Shown in pieces: positions 52,523-61,253 of a stretch of 64,000 nt of DNA. Each line of letters opens with the position of its first letter. The first letter of the stretch is position 1. Origin of the DNA: Paenibacillus tianjinensis (lineage in GTDB: Bacteria; Bacillota; Bacilli; Paenibacillales; Paenibacillaceae); NCBI RefSeq assembly GCF_017086365.1, contig NZ_CP070969.1, forward strand, positions 2,418,001 to 2,482,000. The letters run 5' to 3'. A program made the position numbers and the translations under genes. Under the pieces are notes generated by a model. The model was not told where the DNA came from, searched no databases, and was given only the letters and a program-made list of their open reading frames with translations.

Positions 52523-54520
52523 ATGTCGGAACAGGAAGCATATGGTCGTAAAGACAATCGTATGCTGTTGCAGGACACGATGCAATCAAGCGGAGAGTTC
52601 AATGATCCCGCCGCATGGCTCAAGGCAACGGATATTGTATCTTATGATTTCCCGTATGCAGCCGAATTGATTGCAGAGAGCTTCAGAGAATGGTGGGGCC
52701 AGGCTGTCCCCCAATTCGCAAAGCTGTGGGAATGGTGCGTGCTGAGTTTCGAAGGGAAGTGGCTTGAGGCCATTGACGGGTCCGGAGCACGGAGTGAACG
52801 CTGGAAAGCGCAGTGGGAAGCTGAGGCGGCATATTCTATTCGCTCCAGAAAGCTTTATTCGGCAGAAGAACGGACATCTGAACCAGCGATGGTGCTGCTG
52901 ACGATTCCCGTATTTACCAGAGGTCTCGGAGAAATATTTGCCCTGCTCGGCTGCGCAATGACGGCAGAGCAATATGAACAGGGGGGAGTGCATACGGCTG
53001 AAGCGATGGCTATGCATTTCCAGACCTGCTTTTACCACAGATTCGAACATGTTTTTGTGTCTGATCTGGCAGGTGTGCATCAGCAAGCGGAACGGGAAAG
53101 CAGCCGCCGGTCATTGCTGTTTCAGATTGTTCAGCGGATGCATGACAATATAGATGTCAATGCTGTGCTGACTGAAGTTATCGACAGCATCTCGGCGATG
53201 TATCCGGGAGCCCGGCTGGATCTTTTCATGTCACAGGATCACCGCAGTACTCATCCACAAGTCAAGCCGCTTCCGTTCCGTTGGGGGGAGGAGGACGTCT
53301 GCGCCAAGGCCTTCAAGGACGGGCGTGTGACCCTTCACGCTGGACCTGATAAGAGGTCTGTGGAAATCGGGCTGCCGCTTGGAGGTAAGCAGGGAGTATA
53401 CGGTGTATTTCATATGGTGCTGGACAGGCCGGCATTTCCCGATGTAGATCTCCGTTTTCTTTCTATGGTAGCAGATACTGCGGGGACTGCTTTTGAGAAC
53501 GCCAAGCTGTATGAGCGCTCTAATCAGCTGATCCGTGAGCTGCGGATGAGTAATGAGCTGACCCAGCGCCTGAACCAGAGCTTGCGTCTCGGAGATATTT
53601 TTCAATATGCGTTTGAAGAGCTGCTGGAGATGTTCGATGCGGATTACTGCTGTATCCTGCATCTTAATGAAGAAAAGGGCGGCCTCGAAGCGATTGCCTG
53701 CAATTACCTGCCGCTTCGCGGTGAGATTATTGATGCGGGCAATGGACTCGGGGGGAAGGTTTATACCACGGGTGAGCCAATTATAGTGTCTAACTATAGT
53801 AATACCGATGAGACCTCATCCAAGCTTATGCAGGCAACACACTCACAGTCACTGATTGCTACTCCGCTGAGTGTCGGGGGGGAAGTGCGTGGAGCGATCA
53901 TGCTGGCCCACCGTGAACCGCAGTTCTTCTCCTATGACAGCTTCAGGCTGCTGCAGGCGATGGCCGGTCATATCGGACTTGCCGTAGGCAACGCGCGTCT
54001 GCATGCAGAGGTTCGTTACCTGGCGAACCGGGACAGCCTTACAGGGCTGTATGCACGCCATTATCTGGACGAGGAGATCAAGGAAAGACAGTCCAAGGAC
54101 TTCTGCGGATCCTTGATTGTCGTCGATATCGATCAATTCAAAATGGTCAACGACACCTACGGGCATCAGAAAGGTGATAAGATTCTGAAGCAGGTTAGTG
54201 AAATTGTGAAGTCCTCGATCCGCCAGGGTGATATCGCTGCAAGATGGGGCGGAGAGGAACTGGCGGTCTATCTGCCGCAGCTGGGAGTTCAGCAGGCTGT
54301 GTTTGTGGCTGAGCGTATCCGCAAACGGGTGATGGGTGAAACGGAGCCCCGTGTTACCGTATCCTGCGGAATAGCGGAATGGAGCTGGACTGATGATAGA
54401 GTAAGTGTAGAATCCCTGTTCTACCGGGCCGATATGGCACTATATGATGCTAAGAACAACGGACGTAATCAGGTAGTGATCGACTGTAAAGAAGCAGATC
54501 TCAATGTGAAGAATCCTTAG
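52523..54520 (+). CDS. GAF-domain diguanylate cyclase (GGDEF)
   Basis: A 665-residue signalling protein that probably makes cyclic di-GMP. The N-terminal part (residues 1-190) is unclassified; two GAF-like domains follow (about 200-330 and 350-500). The C-terminal GGDEF domain starts NRDSLTGLYARHYLDEEI, has VDIDQFKMVNDTYGHQKGDK and the active site RWGGEELAVYL (GGEEL in place of GGEEF). No membrane span is visible. ATG at 52523 has AAAGGGG upstream. A promoter-like TTGCAG-17-TATAGC lies at 52440-52468. Confidence 0.9.
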   Translation: MSEQEAYGRKDNRMLLQDTMQSSGEFNDPAAWLKATDIVSYDFPYAAELIAESFREWWGQAVPQFAKLWEWCVLSFEGKWLEAIDGSGARSERWKAQWEAEAAYSIRSRKLYSAEERTSEPAMVLLTIPVFTRGLGEIFALLGCAMTAEQYEQGGVHTAEAMAMHFQTCFYHRFEHVFVSDLAGVHQQAERESSRRSLLFQIVQRMHDNIDVNAVLTEVIDSISAMYPGARLDLFMSQDHRSTHPQVKPLPFRWGEEDVCAKAFKDGRVTLHAGPDKRSVEIGLPLGGKQGVYGVFHMVLDRPAFPDVDLRFLSMVADTAGTAFENAKLYERSNQLIRELRMSNELTQRLNQSLRLGDIFQYAFEELLEMFDADYCCILHLNEEKGGLEAIACNYLPLRGEIIDAGNGLGGKVYTTGEPIIVSNYSNTDETSSKLMQATHSQSLIATPLSVGGEVRGAIMLAHREPQFFSYDSFRLLQAMAGHIGLAVGNARLHAEVRYLANRDSLTGLYARHYLDEEIKERQSKDFCGSLIVVDIDQFKMVNDTYGHQKGDKILKQVSEIVKSSIRQGDIAARWGGEELAVYLPQLGVQQAVFVAERIRKRVMGETEPRVTVSCGIAEWSWTDDRVSVESLFYRADMALYDAKNNGRNQVVIDCKEADLNVKNP

Positions 54521-54547
54521 GCTTAAGCCGCAAGGGTTCTTTTTTTT
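54511..54547 (+). terminator. Terminator of the cyclase gene
   Basis: GAATCCTT / AAGGGTTC stem with a paired inner loop, then eight T. It overlaps the stop codon region. Confidence 0.78.
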
Positions 54548-54678
54548 GCCCGGGGAAGAATGTAAGTATAAGCAAAATGTGAAAGGAGAACCTATAAAAG
54601 ATCGTTCAGGCGAGAAGTGCAGTCTCATCCGCTGAACCTTCCACAATAAATCACTCGACCGGGAAAGGCTTGAATGCC

Positions 54679-55542
54679 ATGAACATACCTAACTATCGGT
54701 GTAAGAGAAAGGTTTCATTCATAATGATATTGCTGCTTCTCAGCGGCTGCGGGGCCTTAAACGGCAAACCGGCTGGGGAAGAGCTGAACCTGGTTCTCGC
54801 CGGCATGGATGGCAGCGACGCGGTATCTTTTGAGGGAGCGGCGGCGCTGCTGATCGGCGGACAGCCCGTTTCCGAATCGGCGCTTTATTATGGAGGCAAG
54901 ATTGAGGACCATAACAAGGTTAGTCTGTATTCACTGCTGCCTGATAAGCCGGGAATGACGAAGGCGGCAGCACAAGAAGGCCTGAATAAGCTTGAGAAGA
55001 GCCGTTCGGCAACTCCTGCATACTACACTCGGCTTGAGAAGAAAGACGGGGAGTGGCAAATACAGTCTGCTGCATCCCCGGAATCCGGTGCAGGTAATCC
55101 GCTCGCTGCACTGAACCCTCTCCGGCAGCTGGAAGAGCTGGAACATTTGGAGAAGCAGGTGACAGAGGAAACAGGCTCGGGCAGAGGGAGCAAGGTACTG
55201 CGGATTCAGCTGAGTCCCGGAGAAGCAAGACGGCAGCTTAAGGCAGAGCTTGAGCAGGAGATGCAGGCTATCCGTCCGGAGGCAGGCAAGGCCCAGGATA
55301 CCGCTGGGCGTAGGACTGAGGTTGCTGCAGCTATGAATACCCTTTGGGTGCAAAAGGAGAATGAGCTGCAGCAGAAGCTGGCTGAAGCGGAGATCACGTC
55401 TGTGTATTTCTTGAAGGTGGACAATAAGCGCAATCTGCCCAAGCGGTTAACCTGGACCCGTACAGTCAGTTATCCTGCTTCAGCGGACCCTGCGGAGGTC
55501 GAAACCTATGTGACCAAGGTGGATTTCTACGGGTATCACTGA
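54679..55542 (+). CDS. Lipoprotein of unknown function
   Basis: A 287-residue protein with a lipoprotein signal: basic CKRKVSF, hydrophobic IMILLLLSGC, lipobox LLSGC. The mature protein is rich in Glu, Lys, Ala and Gln and probably contains two long helices (RRQLKAELEQEMQAIRPEAG and LWVQKENELQQKLAEAEITS). No family is recognised. ATG at 54679 chosen (AAAGG about ten bases upstream); a TTG at 54670 is possible. Confidence 0.8.
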   Translation: MNIPNYRCKRKVSFIMILLLLSGCGALNGKPAGEELNLVLAGMDGSDAVSFEGAAALLIGGQPVSESALYYGGKIEDHNKVSLYSLLPDKPGMTKAAAQEGLNKLEKSRSATPAYYTRLEKKDGEWQIQSAASPESGAGNPLAALNPLRQLEELEHLEKQVTEETGSGRGSKVLRIQLSPGEARRQLKAELEQEMQAIRPEAGKAQDTAGRRTEVAAAMNTLWVQKENELQQKLAEAEITSVYFLKVDNKRNLPKRLTWTRTVSYPASADPAEVETYVTKVDFYGYH

Positions 55543-55635
55543 GGGGCTTCTGAAAGGGAAACCTTGCGCTAAGTAGCGGGCGTGCTACAATAGAACAGTA
55601 TGTTTATTTTCTGCAGGAGGAAGGAAGAGAGAAAG

Positions 55636-56751
55636 ATGAAGGATCCAAGAATTCAAAAGCTTGCGGCAAACCTAGTAGGTTATTCCGTAAACGTGCAGCC
55701 CGGTGAGAACGTGCTCGTCGAAATGATTGGCAGTGAAAGAGATTTGATAAAAGCGGTGGTGGAGGAAGTCGGCAAAGCCGGAGGTCATCCCTTTGTGCAG
55801 CTGACAGACCGTACAGTCCTGCGCAGCATGCTTCAATATGCTACCCCTGAAGGCCTCAAAGCCTGGGCGGACATTGATCTGAACCGGATGAAGCAGATGG
55901 ATTGCTATATCGGAATCCGTGCAGGTGAGAATGTTAACGATCTGGCAGACGTGCCGGAAGAAAACATGAAGCTGTACAACGCTCTTTATTCGCATCCGGT
56001 ACATAGTGAGCAACGCGTTAAGCATACTAAGTGGGTTGTACTGCGTTACCCGAATGCAAGTATGGCTCAACTGGCCAATACCACTACAGAAGCTTTTGAG
56101 GACTTTTATTTCGAGGTGTGCAACCTGGATTACGCCAAAATGGATAAAGCACAGGACGCACTGGCTGATCTTATGCGTAAGACGGATAAGGTACGTATCG
56201 CAGGACCTGGTACAGAGCTTACCTTCTCCATCAAAGGGATTGGCGCAGAGAAATGTTCCGGCCAGAAAAATATTCCTGACGGCGAAGTGTACAGCGCCCC
56301 TGTCCGCGATTCCGTAAACGGTACAATCAGCTATAATGCTGCGACCCTATATAACGGAATAACGTTTGAGAATGTGAAATTCAGATTCGAGAACGGTAAA
56401 ATTGTTGAAGCGACCAGCAATGATACTGTACGCCTCAACGAAATTCTTGATTCCGATGAGGGTGCGCGCCATATCGGTGAATTTGCCATTGGCTTTAACC
56501 CTTACATCCTGCATCCGATGAAGGATATTTTGTTCGATGAGAAAATCGCCGGAAGTCTGCACTTTACACCGGGCCAGGCTTATGATGTAACGGATAACGG
56601 CAACCGTTCTTCCATCCATTGGGATCTTGTGCTGATTCAGCGTCCGGAATACGGCGGGGGCGAGATCTATTTTGATGATGTGCTGATTCGCAAGGACGGC
56701 ATTTTTGTCATTCCTGAACTTACAGGTCTGAACCCTGAAAACCTGAAATAA
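55636..56751 (+). CDS. Aminopeptidase, M29 family (AmpS/PepS-like)
   Basis: A 371-residue leucyl-type metal-dependent aminopeptidase of the cytoplasm. Characteristic motifs: LVGYSVNVQPGENVLVEMIG, FSIKGIGAEKCSGQKNIPDG (metal-ligand Glu), GEFAIGFNPYILHPMKDILF and DEKIAGSLHFTPGQAY (second metal site). The length is typical. ATG at 55636 with AGGAAGAGAGAAAG upstream; the start at 55600 adds a non-homologous stretch. No partner gene is close. Confidence 0.93.
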   Translation: MKDPRIQKLAANLVGYSVNVQPGENVLVEMIGSERDLIKAVVEEVGKAGGHPFVQLTDRTVLRSMLQYATPEGLKAWADIDLNRMKQMDCYIGIRAGENVNDLADVPEENMKLYNALYSHPVHSEQRVKHTKWVVLRYPNASMAQLANTTTEAFEDFYFEVCNLDYAKMDKAQDALADLMRKTDKVRIAGPGTELTFSIKGIGAEKCSGQKNIPDGEVYSAPVRDSVNGTISYNAATLYNGITFENVKFRFENGKIVEATSNDTVRLNEILDSDEGARHIGEFAIGFNPYILHPMKDILFDEKIAGSLHFTPGQAYDVTDNGNRSSIHWDLVLIQRPEYGGGEIYFDDVLIRKDGIFVIPELTGLNPENLK

Positions 56752-56898
56752 AATGTAATAACAAGCAGAGTGTTCTTATGTTCTTAGTGTATTTACAGAA
56801 AACACCTTGCGCGAGTAAGCGGATTCAATGTATCATGGAATTGGTTACAAATGAACAAGCGTACTAAGTTTTTCTAATCAAGTTGCGGAGGGATTCCT

Positions 56899-57144
56899 AT
56901 GTCCAGTAACAATGCGGCAATCGTGGATATTGCCCAAACGGCAAGCCAGTTCAACTCATCTATCGTTCTTCAGGCGGACAACAAGTACATTGACGTTAAG
57001 AGTATCCTTGGATTATTTACTACTCTGGTTTCCAGTCAAAGTTACGAACTTCATGTTCATGGTACTGATGCCGAAGAGGCTAAGAAGGCAATGAGCGAAG
57101 TTTTTGCCAAACATGGTCTGAAATTTACAGTAGTTGCAGAGTAA
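56899..57144 (+). CDS. HPr/Crh-like protein lacking the catalytic histidine
   Basis: An 81-residue protein of the HPr fold: TASQFNSSIVLQADNKYIDV is the HPr core (compare VQTASKYDADVNLEYNGKTV), and VKSILGLFTTL holds Ser35, which aligns with HPr Ser46, the site of HPr kinase. The His15 position is Asn4, and Arg17 is Ala6, so it cannot carry the PTS phosphate. The N-terminus is ten residues shorter than HPr, with the first strand missing. It therefore looks like Crh of Bacillus, a CcpA corepressor. ATG at 56899 has GGAGGG. A terminator follows. Confidence 0.82.
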   Translation: MSSNNAAIVDIAQTASQFNSSIVLQADNKYIDVKSILGLFTTLVSSQSYELHVHGTDAEEAKKAMSEVFAKHGLKFTVVAE

Positions 57145-57159
57145 TCTATTCAAATCTGA

Positions 57160-57190
57160 GACGTCCTGCCCTAAACGGCAGGGCGTTTTT
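57160..57190 (+). terminator. Terminator of the HPr-like gene
   Basis: ACGTCCTGCC-CTAAAC-GGCAGGGCGT followed by five T. Confidence 0.85.
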
Positions 57191-57379
57191 AGTACATATC
57201 AGAAACTATAGATTCAGAGTTCCCTCAAAGGTTCTGAATAAGCTTCAATGGAAAGGCCCTGCTTTGTGGGGTTATTTTGTATACTTGAAACTGAATTCTT
57301 GTATTGGGTCCGAATTTCGACTAATATTAAACTAAATAGCAGTAGCAGCTGTAACTTTTGGACATGGGGGGGAAAATGC

Positions 57380-57682
57380 ATGACTTCATCGGATTTGCAG
57401 GAACAGCTTAACCTTAAAGCCATCACTCTTCTACAAGAAGATGCCGATAAAATTCAGAAGCTCATCGAAGTGCAGATGGAGAATCTGGCAACTCGTTACT
57501 GCCCTCTCTATGAGGAAGTGCTGGATACCCAGATGTACGGCTTTTCAAGAGAGGTTGATTTTGCGGTCAGAGCGGGTCTGGTGCCTGAATTTACCGGCAA
57601 ACAGGTATTGAGTGAACTGGAACGCAACTTGGCTGTGCTGTATGAGGCTCTGAACCAAAAAGCGAAAGAGCGCGAGAATTAG
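57380..57682 (+). CDS. ylaN: YlaN family protein (DUF1507)
   Basis: A 100-residue helical protein: [40 protein letters not shown] and [20 protein letters not shown]. YlaN is widely conserved in Firmicutes; in Bacillus it is needed under iron limitation and is reported to act on Fur. ATG at 57380 with GGGGGG upstream decides the start; an upstream extension is not translated from a good site. Not in an operon here. Confidence 0.93.
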   Translation: MTSSDLQEQLNLKAITLLQEDADKIQKLIEVQMENLATRYCPLYEEVLDTQMYGFSREVDFAVRAGLVPEFTGKQVLSELERNLAVLYEALNQKAKEREN

Positions 57683-57705
57683 GCTGAGCTTCCGGGCTGA
57701 TCATA

Positions 57706-57748
57706 AAAACGCACATGAGGGCCTGCCGGCCGCTCATGTGCGTTTTTT
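57706..57748. terminator. Bidirectional terminator
   Basis: AAAACGCACATGAG / CTCATGTGCGTTTTTT, 14-bp stem with a GC-rich loop, between ylaN and the convergent exchanger gene. Confidence 0.88.
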
Positions 57749-57780
57749 GTTATGCTGCTTAAGATGTAAGGAGCCCGCGC

Positions 57781-58851
57781 TTAAACCAGATAAAAGGAAA
57801 CGCCGAGGATCAGGTACACTGCCAGCAGGAGCAGTCCTTCATACCAGTTGGTCGCACCGTCCTGAATGATTGATTTAGCAATAAACACAGATACGGCGAT
57901 GGCCACAATTTCAATGGTGGTAAAGACGATATCCATCGTATTCCCCATAAAGTAGCTGGCGAAGATGAGCACAGGGGCTACGAATAAGGCGATCTGCAGG
58001 CTGCTGCCGACAGCGATTTCCACTGCTGCACCGATCTTGTTCTTCATCGCCAGCATGATTGCAGCGCTATGTTCAGCCGCATTACCGATAATGGCTACGA
58101 GGAAGGCACCGACGAACAGTTCGCTGAAGCCAAAGCGTTCAGTTAACGTCTCCAGCGTACCGACCAGCCATTCACTGACAAAAGCGACCATTACAGTTGC
58201 TAATACCAGATAGATGATCGACTGTCTCATGGACCAGGCCGGCTTGTGCTCATTAGGCAATTCTTCCTCAGAGTCCACAGTGACATCAGCCAGGTATTTC
58301 TTGTGTGTGATCATTGAGAAGATCAGCCAGGCCATATAAGCTGCAATGAGCAGACCTGCGACGACAAGACTGAGCACATCGGTGTCTCTCTCTGTGATCG
58401 AGTGGGTGTTGAAGAACATAGCAGGAACAAACAGGGCAATGACTGCCACGATCATCAGCGAGCCGTTCAAGCCGGCCAGGGTAACATTAAAATTCTGAAC
58501 CTTAAACTTCATCCCGCCGGCAAAAATGCTGAGACCAAGCACTAGCAGCAGGTTGCCGATGATAGAACCGGTAAGACTGGCCTTTACCATGTCAAAGAGT
58601 CCTTCCTTGACCAAGAAGAAGGCGATGATCAATTCGGCAGCATTACCGAAGGTGGCATTAAGAAAGCCGCCCAGCCGCTGGCCTGCATAGTGGGCTACAC
58701 TTTCTGTGGCTCTGCCGAGAAAGCCAGCCACAAATACGACTGCAATCGCGGATAATACGAACTGCAGAGTGTGGTCCCAGTCTGCATAGTGTCCGATGGC
58801 GCTTAAGATAAAAGTGATTATCAACAGCGCTGGAGAAATCCATTTTTTCAA
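57781..58851 (-). CDS. cax: Calcium/proton exchanger (CaCA family, Cax)
   Basis: A cation/proton antiporter of about 356 residues with eleven predicted spans. Both alpha-repeat motifs are present: [16 protein letters not shown] and [16 protein letters not shown]. An acidic loop ([13 protein letters not shown]) lies in the centre. It would export calcium in exchange for protons. The TTG at 58851 has GGGG about ten bases upstream; the GTG at 58860 is close to it and cannot be excluded. Stands alone. Confidence 0.92.
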   Translation of the reverse strand: MKKWISPALLIITFILSAIGHYADWDHTLQFVLSAIAVVFVAGFLGRATESVAHYAGQRLGGFLNATFGNAAELIIAFFLVKEGLFDMVKASLTGSIIGNLLLVLGLSIFAGGMKFKVQNFNVTLAGLNGSLMIVAVIALFVPAMFFNTHSITERDTDVLSLVVAGLLIAAYMAWLIFSMITHKKYLADVTVDSEEELPNEHKPAWSMRQSIIYLVLATVMVAFVSEWLVGTLETLTERFGFSELFVGAFLVAIIGNAAEHSAAIMLAMKNKIGAAVEIAVGSSLQIALFVAPVLIFASYFMGNTMDIVFTTIEIVAIAVSVFIAKSIIQDGATNWYEGLLLLAVYLILGVSFYLV

Positions 58852-59005
58852 GTAAGACACACCCCAGTTTCTATATGTAGGTTGAATTCATAATTCAATA
58901 TACCCAAATTGATCCACTGTGTAAACGGGTGTGATAGAAAGTCATTTGCTTTTTAGCCTGTTTTCGAATTACAATAATTGATAATGAGTGTAGGGGGGAT
59001 ATGGC

Positions 59006-59371
59006 ATGGCGGAACAACTTCAACTTGAAATGGGAAATATACGGATATCCAATGACGTCGTCTCGAAGATTGCCGGATTGGCTGCGCTGGAGACTCCGGG
59101 AATTGCAGCCATGTCAGGCGGATTGTCCGAGGGATGGGCGAAACGCCTCAGCGGTAAAAACGTGCAAAAGGGCGTTACTGTTGAAGTAGGACAGCTTGAA
59201 GCCGCAGTGGATTTACGCATTATCGTGCTCTATGAAACTCCGATCCATGAAGTCTGCCGGATGCTTCAGCAGAACGTCCGCGAGGCTGTGGAGAGCATGA
59301 CCGGACTTCATATTGTTGAAGTCAACGTTAAGGTGGAAGGCGTAGCTTTTAAGAATGATGAGATTTCGTAA
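59006..59371 (+). CDS. Asp23/Gls24 family protein
   Basis: A 121-residue protein of the Asp23/Gls24 (DUF322) family: IRISNDVVSKIAGLAALETP at the N-terminus and VREAVESMTGLHIVEVNVKV at the C-terminus. Family members (YloU, YqhY, AmaP partners) are linked to envelope or acetyl-CoA carboxylase control; no specific function is claimed here. ATG at 59006 has GGGGGG upstream. A terminator follows. Confidence 0.92.
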   Translation: MAEQLQLEMGNIRISNDVVSKIAGLAALETPGIAAMSGGLSEGWAKRLSGKNVQKGVTVEVGQLEAAVDLRIIVLYETPIHEVCRMLQQNVREAVESMTGLHIVEVNVKVEGVAFKNDEIS

Positions 59372-59381
59372 GACAGCATAC

Positions 59382-59418
59382 AAAAAGGCAGTCCGGAGGT
59401 TATCCGGACTGCCTTTTT
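59382..59418. terminator. Bidirectional terminator
   Basis: AAAAAGGCAGTCCGGA / TCCGGACTGCCTTTTT, 16-bp stem between the Asp23 gene and the convergent ftsW-type gene. Confidence 0.9.
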
Positions 59419-59449
59419 GTATGCCTTGGCTAAGGTAGTATATGTAGGC

Positions 59450-60685
59450 TTAGCGTGCCCGTACTTGTCTGACTGTGGTCACTGATTTGGTTACTTCTTC
59501 TTTGGCCGGCCGGTTAGTCTCGCGGGAAATGCTCAGCATGATACCCATACAGAACATAGTGATCACGAGTGATGAGCCGCCGTAACTGATAAATGGCAGC
59601 GTGACCCCTGTAAGCGGAATAGTTTTGGTAACACCGCCGATATTAACGAAAGCCTGGATCGCTATCAGGCCCATGACCCCAATTCCGACTAGGGTACCGA
59701 AAGGATCGGTACACCTTAGGGCAATCAGAATGCCCCTCCAGATAAAATACAGATACACCAGCAGGAAAATCGTTGTTCCGATAAATCCAAGCTCTTCACC
59801 GATCACGGCAAAGATAAAGTCTGTATAGGGATAGGGCAGGTAGTGCAGCTTCTGAATGCTCTGTCCGAAGCCGGCGCCGCTCGTTCCGCCTTCACCAAGC
59901 GCCATTAGGGACTGAATGATATTGTAACCACCATCTTCGGCATCCTGAAACGGATCCAGAAAAGCTTCGATACGGTCCTTTTTATAATTCTGGTCGGCTG
60001 CAACGGTTTGGGTATGCGGTGACAAAGATTCAATAGCAGTCTTGGCTCCCATGACGATCCCGACACCTAGTACGAGCAGCGCAATGGAAGCGAGAATATG
60101 CTTCATGCTGGCCCCTCCGGCATAAATGACCAGACCGCTTGTTGCTACAAGGATTAAGCAGGATCCTAAATCCGGCTGCATCATTATTAACCCTGCAACG
60201 ATCCCTACGATAACCATTACCGGAATGTAGCCAGTGCGCAAGTCTCTCAGCCGCTCGCCTTTTTTGGTAATCAGTGCCGCAAGATACAGAATAATGGAGA
60301 TCTTGGCCAGCTCGGTGGGCTGAATACCAAAGCCTCCGATATTAAACCAGCTCTTGGCGCCATTTGTACGCTCTGCAAAGGCAACGAGAAACAGCAGCAG
60401 AAGCGTTAGAAGAAACATCGGAGCATACCATTTCTTGAATTTGCTGTAATGGACATTCATTACGAAGAACATCACAACCGTGCCAACGACTACCCATTGC
60501 ATCTGGTTCTTAAAAAAGTATAATGGATCATTGCCGAATTTTTCACTTGCCAGAGTCAGGTTGGAGCTGGAACTGAACACCATGACGAGTCCGAACCCGA
60601 CAAGCAGCAGGGTGAGAATAAGTAACTGGAAATCGGGCGTTCCTCTTTTGGGCGGGCTGACTTTTTTACTCGTCTTTCCCTTCAT
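59450..60685 (-). CDS. ftsW: FtsW/RodA/SpoVE-family glycosyltransferase, FtsW type
   Basis: SEDS-family peptidoglycan polymerase of about 411 residues with ten predicted spans, acting with a class B PBP at the division site. DFQLLILTLLLVGFGLVMVF, GIQPTELAKISIILYLAALI, LPYPYTDFIFAVIGEELGF (with the conserved Asp) and PLTGVTLPFISYGGSSLV are family hallmarks. The C-terminal tail is basic. The ATG at 60685 is chosen; a TTG at 60694 overlaps the upstream stop by four bases. It is probably co-transcribed with the yugN-like gene. FtsW versus SpoVE is not certain. Confidence 0.88.
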   Translation of the reverse strand: MKGKTSKKVSPPKRGTPDFQLLILTLLLVGFGLVMVFSSSSNLTLASEKFGNDPLYFFKNQMQWVVVGTVVMFFVMNVHYSKFKKWYAPMFLLTLLLLFLVAFAERTNGAKSWFNIGGFGIQPTELAKISIILYLAALITKKGERLRDLRTGYIPVMVIVGIVAGLIMMQPDLGSCLILVATSGLVIYAGGASMKHILASIALLVLGVGIVMGAKTAIESLSPHTQTVAADQNYKKDRIEAFLDPFQDAEDGGYNIIQSLMALGEGGTSGAGFGQSIQKLHYLPYPYTDFIFAVIGEELGFIGTTIFLLVYLYFIWRGILIALRCTDPFGTLVGIGVMGLIAIQAFVNIGGVTKTIPLTGVTLPFISYGGSSLVITMFCMGIMLSISRETNRPAKEEVTKSVTTVRQVRAR

Positions 60686-60690
60686 TGTAC

Positions 60691-61038
60691 TCAAGCTTCA
60701 AGCAGCTCTTTCAGCTCGAGAATCCGCTGCGCGGCAGTATCCAGTATAGGTTGTGGAACCGGAGAATCATACTCCAGGCCGTGGGGAAAGGTAGCCTTGC
60801 CCAAGTAAACGGCTTCAATGGCGAGTATGCTATCGGGTTTTTCCAGCTTGCCTTCGACAGCACGTGTATTCACCCGCAGGAAGTATTCTCCGCCATTCTG
60901 ATGGTCTTCAATCTTACAGTCGTAAGTGGCGCGGTAATATTCCCATTGCCAGCGGATGAATCCGGCTTTGGCCGCGCTCTCGTCAAGATAAAGAAGGTCG
61001 CTTTTTAATCCAACGAGGCCAGTGTTCTCAAATATCAT
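60691..61038 (-). CDS. YugN-like family protein
   Basis: A 115-residue cytosolic protein of the YugN-like family: RWQWEYYRATYDCKIEDHQN and FLRVNTRAVEGKLEKP are typical, with a conserved PHGLEYDSPVPQPI-type end. Function unknown. ATG at 61038 is preferred because GGGGG lies eleven bases upstream; the ATG at 61047 is too near. It directly precedes ftsW, almost overlapping it. Confidence 0.85.
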   Translation of the reverse strand: MIFENTGLVGLKSDLLYLDESAAKAGFIRWQWEYYRATYDCKIEDHQNGGEYFLRVNTRAVEGKLEKPDSILAIEAVYLGKATFPHGLEYDSPVPQPILDTAAQRILELKELLEA

Positions 61039-61210
61039 AGCGAACATATCCCCCTTATGAAGTATAATGATTATTTTGTAACCGTAATTATTAATGTTCT
61101 ACCTCATGATAGTATGTTTCCGGGGGATGCGCAAGGTAGGCGGGGCCTATCGATACACAGTTTTTTGCGTTTCTGCTACAATATAAGAAATATAGTTCTT
61201 TGCGGCAGGA

Positions 61211-61239
61211 GACCTGCGCAAACGCTGCGTTTGCAGGTC
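61211..61239 (+). repeat. Strong hairpin upstream of the amidohydrolase
   Basis: GACCTGC..AAACGC / GCGTTT..GCAGGTC, 13 bp in two stems with a two-base bulge and a one-base loop, ending four bases before the ribosome site GGAG. No T-run, so not a terminator. Confidence 0.65.
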
Positions 61240-61253
61240 TGCCGGAGCGGGCT

